42,863 nucleotides of DNA from Bog-756 sp035534835 (GTDB lineage: Bacteria > Actinomycetota > Acidimicrobiia > Acidimicrobiales > RAAP-2), in assembly GCA_035534835.1 (NCBI GenBank), contig DATLRE010000150.1, positions 1 through 42,863 of the forward strand, read 5' to 3'. The notes under the pieces were generated by a model. It ran no database searches. It was given only the letters and a program-made list of their open reading frames with translations, and had not been told where the DNA came from. Shown here piece after piece: positions 23,427 to 31,324 of the stretch; position 1 is the stretch's first letter; the number at the start of each line of letters is the position of its first letter. The position numbers and the translations under genes are program-made.

Positions 23427-23476
23427 TGACGACACCGTGGCATCCCACCCAGCTGTATCCGGGGGCCGGACGGTGA
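23426..23476 (+). CDS. Leaderless 16-aa leader peptide before the SPFH gene
   Basis: GTG 23426, at the predicted transcription start, opens MTTPWHPTQLYPGAGR and stops with TGA at 23474-23476, overlapping GTG 23473 of the SPFH gene as GTGA. The arrangement would couple translation of the membrane protein to this peptide. An alternative is that the SPFH frame starts at GTG 23437, in which case the short ORF is incidental. Confidence 0.45.
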   Translation: MTTPWHPTQLYPGAGR

Positions 23477-24297
23477 CGGGCGTCGTCATCGGGCTGGTCG
23501 CGGCCGGGGTGGCCGTCGTGTTCCTGCTGGCCGCCGCGCTCAAGATCGTGACGCAGTACCAGCGGGGCGTCCTGTTCCGGCTGGGACGGGTGATCGGCAC
23601 CCGGGAGCCCGGGCTGCACGTGATCGTGCCGGTGATCGACCGGCTCACCAAGGTGTCGCTGCGGATCGTGACGCAGCCCATCCAGTCCCAGGGAATCATC
23701 ACGCGTGACAACGTGAGCGTCGACATCGCCGCCGTCGCGTACTACCGGGTGATCGACGCGGTGAAGTCGATCGTCGCCATCGAGAACGTCAGCGCCGCCA
23801 TCGACCAGATCGCCCAGACGACCCTGCGCAAGGTGGTCGGTCAGCACACCCTCGACGAGACGCTGGCCGAGACGGACCGCATCAACGTGGACATCCGCGA
23901 GATCCTCGAGCTGACCGCCACCGAGTGGGGCGTCGAGGTCACCCTCGTGGAGCTGAAGGACATCCAGCTGCCCGAGGACATGAAGCGGGCGATGGCCAAG
24001 GAGGCGGAGGCGGAACGGGAGAAGCGGGCCAAGATCATCGCCGCGGAGGGCGAGGCACTGGCTGCGGCATCCCTGGGCGATGCGTCGGACACCATGATGG
24101 CGCACCCGCTCGCACTGCAGCTCCGCAACCTCCAGACCCTGATCGAGATCGCCGTCGACAAGAACTCGACGGTGGTGTTCCCGGCGTCGCTCATGAGCAC
24201 GATCTCGGAGCTCGGCTCGTTCCTCGCCCGGGAGCAGTCGGCCGCCGGGGTCCTTCCACCTCCGGCCCCGGGTCCGCCGCCCGCGGCGCCGAGCTGA
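23473..24297 (+). CDS. SPFH-domain (stomatin/slipin-like) membrane protein
   Basis: A 274-residue slipin. One N-terminal membrane anchor (GVVIGLVAAGVAVVFLLAAALKIV) is followed by the SPFH domain starting QYQRGVLFRLGRVIGTREPGLHVIVPVIDRLTKVSLR, with TIRRKVVG-like TTLRKVVGQHTLDETLAETDRIN and WGVEVTLVELKDIQLPEDMKRAMAKEAEAEREKRAKIIAAEGE, a helical oligomerisation segment. Such proteins form membrane microdomain scaffolds and bind or stabilise proteases and channels; the partner often encoded nearby (NfeD) is absent here. The C-terminal tail is proline rich. GTG 23473 is chosen (GTG 23437 possible). Box D suggests DosR-type control. Confidence 0.88.
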   Translation: MTGVVIGLVAAGVAVVFLLAAALKIVTQYQRGVLFRLGRVIGTREPGLHVIVPVIDRLTKVSLRIVTQPIQSQGIITRDNVSVDIAAVAYYRVIDAVKSIVAIENVSAAIDQIAQTTLRKVVGQHTLDETLAETDRINVDIREILELTATEWGVEVTLVELKDIQLPEDMKRAMAKEAEAEREKRAKIIAAEGEALAAASLGDASDTMMAHPLALQLRNLQTLIEIAVDKNSTVVFPASLMSTISELGSFLAREQSAAGVLPPPAPGPPPAAPS

Positions 24298-24310
24298 GCC
24301 GGGGACGGGT

Positions 24311-25159
24311 GTGCCGCGTGCCGGGGCGGGCGTCCGGGTGACGGGCCCACGGGTGGCGCTCACCACCGGGGCCAACTCGGGCATCGGCCTCGCCACCGCC
24401 CTCGAGCTCGCCCGTCGGGGCCTGCGCTCGGTCGGATCGGTCCGCAGCCGGGCCAACGCCGGGGTCGTCACCCGGGCCGCAGCGGCCGCCGGTGTCACCG
24501 TCGAGACGGCGGTCCTGGACGTCACCGATGCCGCGGCGTGTGCCCGGGTCGTCCGCCGGTACCGACCGACCGTCGTGGTGAACAACGCGGGGCTGCCGGT
24601 GACCGGGGCCATCGAGGACATCGGGGACGAGGAGGCACGCGCCGCGCTCGAGACGATGGTGGTGGGTCCCCTGCGCCTGGCGCGCCTGGCCCTCCCCTAC
24701 ATGCGCCGCGTCCCGGACGGCCGCATCGTCAACGTCTCCTCGATCTACGGCCGTGCGACGACCCCGCTGACCGGCTGGTACCAGGCCGGCAAGCACGCCC
24801 TCGAGGCGGCGAGCGACGCACTGCGCGCCGAGGTGGCGGGCGACGGCGTCCGGGTGGTGCTGGTCGAACCGGGGTTCGTCCGTACCGGCATCTGGCGGCA
24901 GGCCGAGCACGAGCTGGACGGCCGCGCCGAATCCGGGTTCGCCCCCTCCTACCGGCGGCTCCTCGCCACCACCCGGCTGGCCGGGCCGCTCATGACCGAC
25001 CCCGGCCGGGTGGCCGGCGTCATCGCGGACGCCGTCACCTCCTCCAACCCGCGGGCCCGCTACCTGGTCGGCTGCGACGCCCGGGCCATCGACGCCCTCC
25101 ACACCTGCGTGCCGACCCGGGTCTGGGACCGCGTCGCCCGAATCGTCCTGGACCTGTAG
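24311..25159 (+). CDS. Short-chain dehydrogenase/reductase
   Basis: A 282-residue classical SDR. TGANSGIG gives the cofactor site, VVVNNAGLPVTGAIED the NNAG motif, and NVSSIYGRATTPLTGWYQAGKHALEAASDAL the Ser-Tyr-Lys triad. The C-terminal part with VLVEPGFVRTGIW and a variable lid resembles retinol-dehydrogenase-like SDRs acting on lipophilic alcohols. It follows the SPFH gene by 13 nt and is probably in its transcript. GTG 24311 is used; GTG 24338 is an equally good start (272 codons left, beginning VTGPRVALTTG). Substrate unknown. Confidence 0.8.
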   Translation: MPRAGAGVRVTGPRVALTTGANSGIGLATALELARRGLRSVGSVRSRANAGVVTRAAAAAGVTVETAVLDVTDAAACARVVRRYRPTVVVNNAGLPVTGAIEDIGDEEARAALETMVVGPLRLARLALPYMRRVPDGRIVNVSSIYGRATTPLTGWYQAGKHALEAASDALRAEVAGDGVRVVLVEPGFVRTGIWRQAEHELDGRAESGFAPSYRRLLATTRLAGPLMTDPGRVAGVIADAVTSSNPRARYLVGCDARAIDALHTCVPTRVWDRVARIVLDL

Positions 25160-25211
25160 CCGCCGAGCGGGGGGCGACGACCCGACCCGGGGCCGGGCCC
25201 GGACGCGCCGC

Positions 25212-26708
25212 TCAGCGCAGGAGGTCCCACGAGGTCGCCAGTGCGGACGCCGCGGCCGCCACCGCGTCGGCCGGCCCGCACCGGGTCGTGTCGATGACCG
25301 TGGCCGTCCCCCACGGGTCCATCCGCTCCGCCATGGCCTCGCGCACCTCCGGGGTCGCCTCGGACGCAGAGGTTCCACCGGCCGACCGCCGCACGATCCG
25401 GCGGTCGGCCTCGTCCGGCGCGACCTCGCAGCAGAGCTCCGCGATCTCGCTCGACGTCCGGGCGGCCACGTCCCGGGCGGCGTCCCTCCGCCGGGCGTCG
25501 ATCCACGAGGCGTCGAGGATCACGGATTCGGCCCGTCCGAGGGCCCGCCCGGAGCGGTCCAGGAGCTCGCCGTAGACGGCATCGGTCGCCGCAGGTCCGT
25601 AGCGTCCCTGCGGGTCCCGGGCGATCCGCTCGGCGACCGGCCCGCCCACCTCCCTCCGGATCTCGTCGGACCGCAGGACGGTCCAGCCCCGGGCCGCCCC
25701 GAGTCCGTCCGCCAGCGTGGACTTTCCGGTACCGGGGAGCCCCCCGACGAGCACCAGCGCGACCGTCGCCCGTCGCAGGTGGTCGCGCGCGATCCGGTGG
25801 AACTGCCGCGCCCGGTCCGCGGCCCCCGGTGCACCCTGGGACTCCTGCAGGCAGGACACCTTGGCCCGCACGTACGCGCGGGCCGCGAGGTAGTGGTGGA
25901 GGAGGGACCCGGGGAAGCGGTCGCCGGACAGCTCCTGGTAGTCGTCGAGGAACAGCGCAGCCGCGTCGGCGAACCCCCGGCGCTCGAGGTCCATGGCCAG
26001 GAAGGCGACGTCGGCGCAGACGTCCACGTGGCGCAACCGGTCGGAGAACTCGAGGCAGTCGAGGACCCGGACCCCGTCGTCCAGGCAGAACACGTCGTCG
26101 GCCTGGAGGTCCCCATGGCCGTCGCATACCCGGCCGGCGGAGATCCGGGACTCCAGCAGCCCCTCCCGGCCGTCCACCCAGCGGCGGGCGCGCCGGCGGA
26201 TCTCGCCCTCGTCCACGGCGTCGAGGACCGTGCCGACGAAGGGGTCCACGTCGACGAAGTCCGCCTCCCAACGGGACCGGAGCGCGTCGCCGGTGGCGGC
26301 GGCCGAGATCCCGGGCGAGCGGGGGGCGTCCCCGTGGAACTCGGCGAGGGCGCCGGCGACGCGGCGCAGCCAGCCGGCGCCGTCCTCGCCCGATGAGAGG
26401 ATCGTCGTCAGACGGCGGACCTCGGGCAGGCGGCGCATCACCACCATGTGGTCGAGGGGGACCCCGTCCATGACCACGTCGGCCACACCGAGGTAGACGT
26501 CGGCGGCCAGGCGCCGGTTCAGCTCCACCTCGCGTTCGCAGTCGGCCCGGCGGGCCTCCCGGTCCCGGAAGTCGAGGAATCCGAACTCGACCGGCTTGTG
26601 GAGCTTGAACACCCGGTCGCCGACGAAGAAGAGCGTCGAGATGTGCGTCTCGACGACGGCCGCCGGCTCGGGCGGCGACATCTGCGGAGGGCCTCCCGAC
26701 TGCTGCAT
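25212..26708 (-). CDS. Bifunctional phosphotransferase-like / P-loop ATPase fusion (Rv2004c-like)
   Basis: A 498-residue fusion. Residues about 20-310 are an aminoglycoside-phosphotransferase/protein-kinase-like fold: VFKLHKPVEFGFLDF with the ATP-binding Lys, and the Brenner motif CDGHGDLQADDVF (His198, Asp200). LDCLEFSDRLRHVDVCADVAFLAMDLE supplies the second acidic region. Residues about 316-498 are an AAA_33-type kinase with Walker A GGLPGTGKST (322-331). From memory, M. tuberculosis Rv2004c, a DosR-regulon gene, has this architecture and about this length. Substrate is unknown; antibiotic resistance should not be assumed. ATG 26708 has GAAGGGA upstream; the frame extends to GTG 26792 without similarity. 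A 350-nt leader and DosR-like box E precede it. Confidence 0.85.
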   Translation of the reverse strand: MQQSGGPPQMSPPEPAAVVETHISTLFFVGDRVFKLHKPVEFGFLDFRDREARRADCEREVELNRRLAADVYLGVADVVMDGVPLDHMVVMRRLPEVRRLTTILSSGEDGAGWLRRVAGALAEFHGDAPRSPGISAAATGDALRSRWEADFVDVDPFVGTVLDAVDEGEIRRRARRWVDGREGLLESRISAGRVCDGHGDLQADDVFCLDDGVRVLDCLEFSDRLRHVDVCADVAFLAMDLERRGFADAAALFLDDYQELSGDRFPGSLLHHYLAARAYVRAKVSCLQESQGAPGAADRARQFHRIARDHLRRATVALVLVGGLPGTGKSTLADGLGAARGWTVLRSDEIRREVGGPVAERIARDPQGRYGPAATDAVYGELLDRSGRALGRAESVILDASWIDARRRDAARDVAARTSSEIAELCCEVAPDEADRRIVRRSAGGTSASEATPEVREAMAERMDPWGTATVIDTTRCGPADAVAAAASALATSWDLLR

Positions 26709-27058
26709 CCCGAGTCCCTTCCGCTGTCCGCCCGCACCCGACGGCGCGGGCCGGGAACCCGGTCCGCGCCGACGCGAGAACGCCCGTCCCACGAATTGAC
26801 GGGGATCGGGCGCTCTATCTCACTTGTACTCCGAGAACGGACCGTTCGGGAAATGGCACCCGGTGAGGCTTCCTTGCCCCTTGCCGTTGCAACGCTCCCA
26901 CTTCGAGCCGCTTGCCGTTGGTTACTCCGGGCCTGCCGGGATCGCTCCCGTACAATCCTCTGCCATCCGCTCTCAGGATGGCCCTCCATGCATACATCGC
27001 ATAAGCGCCTCCTTCCGGGACCCTTCTGGACCCCTTCCGGAATCCTCCCGGATCCCGT
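26709..27058 (-). other. Long 5' leader of the phosphotransferase/ATPase fusion gene; possible structured RNA
   Basis: The predicted transcript start at 27058 leaves about 350 nt before ATG 26708. This stretch is clearly less GC-rich than the rest of the window. It holds four degenerate 10-11-nt repeats (27011-27052), a direct repeat CTTGCCGTTG (26880-26889 and 26911-26920), the palindrome GTTGCAAC (26886-26893) and the inverted repeat GAACGG-A-CCGTTC (26835-26847). A strong ribosome site GGAAGGAGG precedes ATG 27002, which opens only MRCMHGGPS. A 60-codon frame from ATG 26997 uses codons rare in this genome (TAT, AGA, TTG) and is probably not a protein. A cis-regulatory RNA or a remnant of foreign DNA is possible. 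Confidence 0.4.
27011..27052. repeat. Four degenerate tandem repeats of 10-11 nt
   Basis: CCTTCCGGGA (27011-27020), CCCTTCTGGA (27021-27030), CCCCTTCCGGA (27031-27041) and ATCCTCCCGGA (27042-27052) follow one another directly. On the transcribed (minus) strand they read as purine-rich TCCGGAAGG-like units next to a ribosome-site-like GGAAGGAGG. Each could form a weak stem with its neighbour. Confidence 0.6.
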
Positions 27059-27107
27059 ATCTCCAGTATGGACCCCGGGGGCCCGTGTGCCTAGGGCCGA
27101 AGTACAC
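27058..27107 (-). promoter_or_regulatory. Promoter with DosR-like box E (phosphotransferase/ATPase fusion gene)
   Basis: Read leftward, the box is GTGTACTTCGGCCC (27107 to 27094, next base T). CATACT (27070 to 27065) follows after 23 nt, predicting a start at 27058, box centre -42.5. The homologous mycobacterial gene is, from memory, in the DosR regulon, which agrees. The space from 27108 to the MFS stop at 27179 holds nothing recognisable. Confidence 0.6.
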
Positions 27108-27178
27108 GACTCGCGCCGGTGGCCCGGGACGCTCGGACCGCGGCGCCCGCCGGGCGGCCCCCGGGGCGTGACCGGGGA

Positions 27179-28753
27179 TCAGGTCCGGCCCCCGAGGCCC
27201 GCGGCCGCCTCCGCCGGGTCGCCGGTCCGGGTCCGGTTGGGGAGTGCGACCAGGACGACGAGACCGGCCACCGCCACGACCACCGAGGCCACGACGAAGC
27301 CGAGGTCCATGCCGGACACGAAGCCCCGGCGTGCGGCCTGGGCCAGGGCGGTGCCGGGGTCGCCGGGGACGCGCTCCGCCACGGCCAGCGCACCGCCGAG
27401 CGAGCCCAGGATCAGCTTGTCGATCCCCGCCGGGATCGACTGGTGGGCCAGCAGCGGTGCCAGATAGGCCTGGTAGCGGAGGTTGAGGACGGTACCGAGC
27501 ACGCCGACCCCCAGGGCGCCGCCGATCTGCATGGAGGTGTCGCTGGTGGCGGAGCCGACCCCGGCGTCCCCGACCGGGAGCGAGCCCATGACCGACTCCG
27601 TCGAGGGCGCCAACGTCAGGCCCACTCCGACGCCGATGAGCGCGAACCAGGGGATGGCGTCCCGGTACGCACTGTGCACGGTCGTCCCCGACAGCAGCCC
27701 GAGGCCCACGGCGATCAGGAGGAGTCCGCCGGCGACCACCGGCTTGGTCCCGAACCGCCGGACCAGCAGCACCGACGACGGGGCGGCGACGAGCAGGACG
27801 ACGGCGATCGGCGCCAGTCCCAGCCCCGTCTGGAGCGGGGTGAAGCCGAGACAGAACTGCAGGTACTGGGTCACCAGGAAGAACAGGCCCAAGAGCGCGA
27901 ACAGCACCAGCGCCAGGGAGACGATCGCCGCGCTGTAGCGGCGGTTGCCGAAGAACTGCAGGGGCAGCATGGGATGGTCGATGTGCCGCTCCCACAGCAC
28001 GAAGCCGGCGAGGACCACTGCGGAGCCGACCACGGCGGCCAGGATCTCCGGCGAGGTCCAGGTCCGGTTCGGGGCCTCGATGATCCCCCACAGCAGCAGG
28101 GCGAACCCGACCATCGACAGGACGGCGCCGATCGGATCCGCCCGCTTGGCCAGCGGGTTCCGGGAGTCGGGGACCAGGAACGCCGTGGCCACCAGGCCGA
28201 CCACGGCGATGGGCACGTTGATCAGGAAGACGGCGCCCCACCAGTAGTGGACCAGCAGGAAGCCGCCGAGGATCGGGCCGATGGCCACCCCGAGCCCCGC
28301 GGTCGCGGACCAGATGCCGATGGCCCGGGCCCGGTCCCGTTCGCCGGTGAAGACGTTCGTGAGGATGGACAGCGTGCACGGCATGAGCGCGGCGGCCCCC
28401 ACGCCCATCACGGCGCGGGCGGCGGTGAGCCGGTCCGGCGTGGGCGACCACGCCGCCAGTGCCGAACCCCCGCCGAAGACGACCAGCCCGGCCATGAACA
28501 CCCACTTGCGCCCCACGCGGTCGCCGAGCGCCCCGAGGGTGAGCAGCAGGCCGGCGAAGAAGATGGCGTAGGCGTCGACGATCCACTGCAGCTGGCTGGA
28601 GGTCGCCCCGAGGCTGCGCACCACCGAGGGCAGTGCCACGTTGAGGATCGTGTTGTCGAGGCTGATCAGCAGCAGCGTGACGCACAGGACGGTCAGCGTC
28701 GCCCACCGCCGCTCGCCGGGACCGGGGGCGCGGAACCTCGCGAAGGTCGCCAT
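27179..28753 (-). CDS. MFS drug/proton antiporter (DHA2, 14-TMS)
   Basis: A 524-residue transporter of the DHA2 family with about 14 transmembrane helices. It opens RRWATLTVLCVTLLLISLDNTILNVALPSV, the DHA2 D-x-T-I-x-N-V-A-L-P motif of helix 1, then GALGDRVGRKWVF (MFS motif A) and IGPILGGFLLVHYWWGAVFLINVPIAVV (motif C region). It exports small amphipathic compounds using the proton gradient; the substrate is unknown. ATG 28753 sits 7 nt after a -10-like CAAGAT and may be leaderless, although GGTGG lies close upstream. Box F gives it the best DosR-like box of the set. It is divergent from the hyp operon. Confidence 0.9.
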   Translation of the reverse strand: MATFARFRAPGPGERRWATLTVLCVTLLLISLDNTILNVALPSVVRSLGATSSQLQWIVDAYAIFFAGLLLTLGALGDRVGRKWVFMAGLVVFGGGSALAAWSPTPDRLTAARAVMGVGAAALMPCTLSILTNVFTGERDRARAIGIWSATAGLGVAIGPILGGFLLVHYWWGAVFLINVPIAVVGLVATAFLVPDSRNPLAKRADPIGAVLSMVGFALLLWGIIEAPNRTWTSPEILAAVVGSAVVLAGFVLWERHIDHPMLPLQFFGNRRYSAAIVSLALVLFALLGLFFLVTQYLQFCLGFTPLQTGLGLAPIAVVLLVAAPSSVLLVRRFGTKPVVAGGLLLIAVGLGLLSGTTVHSAYRDAIPWFALIGVGVGLTLAPSTESVMGSLPVGDAGVGSATSDTSMQIGGALGVGVLGTVLNLRYQAYLAPLLAHQSIPAGIDKLILGSLGGALAVAERVPGDPGTALAQAARRGFVSGMDLGFVVASVVVAVAGLVVLVALPNRTRTGDPAEAAAGLGGRT

Positions 28754-28803
28754 GCCACCGATCTTGGGGGAACGGGGAGGGTCCACATAGGGCCCAAGGT
28801 CAC
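28753..28803 (-). promoter_or_regulatory. Promoter with DosR-like box F (MFS gene)
   Basis: Read leftward, the box is GTGACCTTGGGCCC (28803 to 28790, next base T), one mismatch from GGGACYWWRGNCCC. CAAGAT (28766 to 28761) follows after 23 nt and the ATG after 7 more, so the box is centred at -42.5 to -43.5. The hypF leader lies about 95 bp away on the other side. Confidence 0.7.
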
Positions 28804-28890
28804 CCGTCCGGACGCAGGAACGGCCTCCGGCGCCGGTCGCGGGCGGCCGTGGCCGGGGGGCGGCCGGCAGGGGTGCGCGATGATGGCCGA

Positions 28891-28986
28891 ATGCAGGGAT
28901 CCGGCGGTTCCGACGGCTCCGACGGGGCGCCGCCACGTGCCGGCTGCGGCCGGCACCCGGAGACGGCACCCGGGTCGACCGGGTGA
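28891..28986 (+). CDS. Possible leaderless 31-aa leader ORF before hypF
   Basis: ATG 28891 opens MQGSGGSDGSDGAPPRAGCGRHPETAPGSTG and stops at TGA 28984-28986, overlapping GTG 28983 of hypF as GTGA. A weak -10-like GATGAT (28879-28884) lies 6 nt before the ATG. The peptide is glycine/serine rich with no domain. Support comes from the repeated arrangement in this window rather than from the sequence itself. Confidence 0.35.
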   Translation: MQGSGGSDGSDGAPPRAGCGRHPETAPGSTG

Positions 28987-31322
28987 CCGCGGTCGCCGAG
29001 GCCGTCACGAGGCGGCGGGTGCTCGTGCGGGGGGTCGTCCAGGGCGTCGGATTCCGGCCGTTCGTCCACCGGATCGCCTCCGAACTCGGACTGACCGGAT
29101 TCGTGGGCAACGGGGCGACCGGGGTGTTCGTCGAGGTCCAGGGCGGACCGCAGGCCGTCGACCGGTTCCTCGACCGGCTGGTGACCGAGGCACCGGCGCT
29201 GGCCGTCATCGAGGGCGTCGAGGTGTCGGCCGTCGGGCCACTCGACCCCGGGTCCGCCGACCCGGGCGGTGCCGGCGGGTTCGCCATCGTCGGGTCCCGG
29301 CCGGGCGCGGGGCCGTCCACGCTGGTTCCGCCCGACGTGGCCACCTGCGACGCCTGCCTGGCCGAGGTGCTCGATCCGGGCGACCGCCGCTTCCGGTACC
29401 CGTTCGCCAACTGCACCGACTGCGGGCCCCGGTTCACGATCATCCGGGCCCTCCCCTACGACCGGTCGTCGACCTCGATGGCGGGCTTCGCCCTGTGCGA
29501 CGACTGCGCCGCCGAGTACGCGGACCCCGCGGACCGCCGGTTCCACGCCGAGCCCGTGGCCTGCCCGGCGTGCGGGCCGGCGATCACGCTGCACCGGTCC
29601 GACGACGTGGTCCACGGGACCGACGCCGTGCTCGACGGGATCCAGCGCGCGCTGGCCGCCGGCGAGATCGTGGCCGTCAAGGGGATCGGTGGCTACCACC
29701 TGGCGTGCGACGCCACGTCGGACGGCGCGGTGGCACTCCTGCGCGAGCGGAAGGGCCGGGGAGAGAAGCCGTTCGCCGTCCTGGTCCCCGACCTGGCGGC
29801 GGCGCGGCGCATCGCCGACGTGGACGGACCCGAGGCCGAGGCGCTGTGCTCGCCGGCCCGGCCGATCGTGCTGTGCCGACGCCGGCCCGACGCCCCCGTG
29901 TCCCGCCTGGTGGCGCCGGGCATCCCGACGGTCGGCATCCTGCTCCCCTACAGCCCGCTCCACCACCTGCTGTTCCTGCCTGTGCCGGGCGCCGCCGGGC
30001 GACCGCCCGACGCCCTCGTGCTCACGTCGGGCAACGTGGCCGACGAGCGCATCTGCTTCGAGGACGCCGACGCCCTCGCTCTGCTGACCGGGCTGGCCGA
30101 TGCCGTCTGCACCCACGACCGGCCGATCGGGTCCCCGTGCGACGACTCGGTGGTGCGCATCGCCGACGGGCACGCCGTAGCCATCCGACGGTCCCGGGGG
30201 TTCGCCCCCCTGCCGATCCGGGTGCCGGTACCGGTCGCCCCGACGGTGGCCCTCGGGGGCGAGCTCAAGGCCACCGTCTGCGTGGCCTCGGGGGACCACG
30301 CGTGGATCAGCCAGCACATCGGCGACCTCGGCGCCCGGGAGACGGAACGCGCGCTCGAGGACATCCGCGCCTCGTTCTGCCGCATCTTCGGCGTCGAGCC
30401 CGAGGTCCACGCAGTCGACCGCCACCCCGGCTACCGCACCCACCGCCTGTCGCTCGAACGGGGCTGGCCGGGACGGGTGGAGGTCCAGCACCACCACGCC
30501 CACGTCGCCTCGGTGATGGCCGAGCACGGCCTCGACGGCTCGACACCGGTGATCGGGATGGCCTTCGACGGCACCGGCTACGGCACCGGGCCCGGCGGCG
30601 CGCCCCAGGTCTGGGGAGGGGAGGTCCTGGTGGCCGACTACGCCGGGTTCGAGCGGGTCGGCCACCTGGCCCCCCTGCCCCTGCCCGGCGGCGACGGCGC
30701 GGTGCGCAACCCGTGCCGGACCGCGCTGGCCTACCTGGCCCGGCTCGGGATCGCCACCGGCGGCACGTCGCCGTCCGAGCTCGCCTGCGACGACACCGAG
30801 CGCGCCCTGGTCGCCCGCCAGGTCGAGCGCGGGATCGGCTGCGTCGACACCACCAGCATGGGCCGCCTGTTCGACGCGGTGGCCTCGCTCCTCGGGATCC
30901 GCCACCGGGCCACCTACGAGGCCCAGGCGGCCATGGAGCTCGAAGCGGCCGCCGACGAGGGACGGCCCGGTCGACCACTCGCCTTCACCCTGTCCGACCG
31001 TGGCGTCCTCGACCCGCGTCCCGTGGTCCGGGGCCTCCTGGACGGCATGGGCGACGGGGTCCCCGTCGCCGACCTGGCGTGCTCGTTCCACCACGCCGTC
31101 GCCGGCGCCGTCGTCGACTCGGCCCGGCGCGTCGCCACCACCGCCGGCCCGCTGCCGGTCGCCCTGAGCGGGGGCGTTTTCCAGAACCAACTGCTCACGG
31201 GCCTGGCCCGCCGGTCCCTCGAGTCGGCCGGGTTCACGGTGCTCACCCACCGGTCGGTACCGCCCAACGACGGCGGGCTCTCCCTCGGGCAGGCCGTCAT
31301 CGCCGGACACCGGGGGGGCTGA
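28983..31322 (+). CDS. hypF: [NiFe]-hydrogenase maturation carbamoyltransferase HypF
   Basis: A 779-residue protein that makes the CN- ligands of the NiFe active site from carbamoyl phosphate, working with HypE. Domains in order: acylphosphatase (VLVRGVVQGVGFRPFVHRIA, about residues 10-95); two zinc fingers (CDACLAEVLDPGDRRFRYPFANCTDCGP and CDDCAAEYADPADRRFHAEPVACPACGP, about 120-205); a YrdC-like domain (IVAVKGIGGYHLACDA); and a Kae1/carbamoyltransferase domain with VQHHHAHVASVMAEHG and ALSGGVFQNQLL. It is full length. It starts the hypFCDE operon, with 2 nt between its stop and the hypC ATG. The start GTG 28983 gives the usual position relative to the acylphosphatase domain. Confidence 0.95.
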   Translation: MTAVAEAVTRRRVLVRGVVQGVGFRPFVHRIASELGLTGFVGNGATGVFVEVQGGPQAVDRFLDRLVTEAPALAVIEGVEVSAVGPLDPGSADPGGAGGFAIVGSRPGAGPSTLVPPDVATCDACLAEVLDPGDRRFRYPFANCTDCGPRFTIIRALPYDRSSTSMAGFALCDDCAAEYADPADRRFHAEPVACPACGPAITLHRSDDVVHGTDAVLDGIQRALAAGEIVAVKGIGGYHLACDATSDGAVALLRERKGRGEKPFAVLVPDLAAARRIADVDGPEAEALCSPARPIVLCRRRPDAPVSRLVAPGIPTVGILLPYSPLHHLLFLPVPGAAGRPPDALVLTSGNVADERICFEDADALALLTGLADAVCTHDRPIGSPCDDSVVRIADGHAVAIRRSRGFAPLPIRVPVPVAPTVALGGELKATVCVASGDHAWISQHIGDLGARETERALEDIRASFCRIFGVEPEVHAVDRHPGYRTHRLSLERGWPGRVEVQHHHAHVASVMAEHGLDGSTPVIGMAFDGTGYGTGPGGAPQVWGGEVLVADYAGFERVGHLAPLPLPGGDGAVRNPCRTALAYLARLGIATGGTSPSELACDDTERALVARQVERGIGCVDTTSMGRLFDAVASLLGIRHRATYEAQAAMELEAAADEGRPGRPLAFTLSDRGVLDPRPVVRGLLDGMGDGVPVADLACSFHHAVAGAVVDSARRVATTAGPLPVALSGGVFQNQLLTGLARRSLESAGFTVLTHRSVPPNDGGLSLGQAVIAGHRGG

Positions 31323-31324
31323 CC

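Noticed and set aside
25212..26708. Aminoglycoside resistance gene
   Set aside because: The phosphotransferase-like half is fused to a P-loop kinase domain as in the Rv2004c family, which is not an established resistance determinant.
26815..26997. Possible 60-residue protein in the leader region (MYAWRAILRADGRGLYG...)
   Set aside because: Codon choice (TAT, AGA, GGA, TTG) is unlike the rest of the window, the ribosome site better fits ATG 27002, and no family is recognised. Kept only as part of the leader description.
26709..27110. Idea that the low-GC leader is a group II intron remnant, a tRNA or a known riboswitch
   Set aside because: No domain V sequence, reverse-transcriptase remnant, acceptor stem/T-loop pattern or familiar riboswitch core could be found by eye.
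28839..28855. DosR-like box for the hypF leader promoter
   Set aside because: The position 23 nt before GATGAT holds only GC-rich sequence without the WW centre or the CCCT end.
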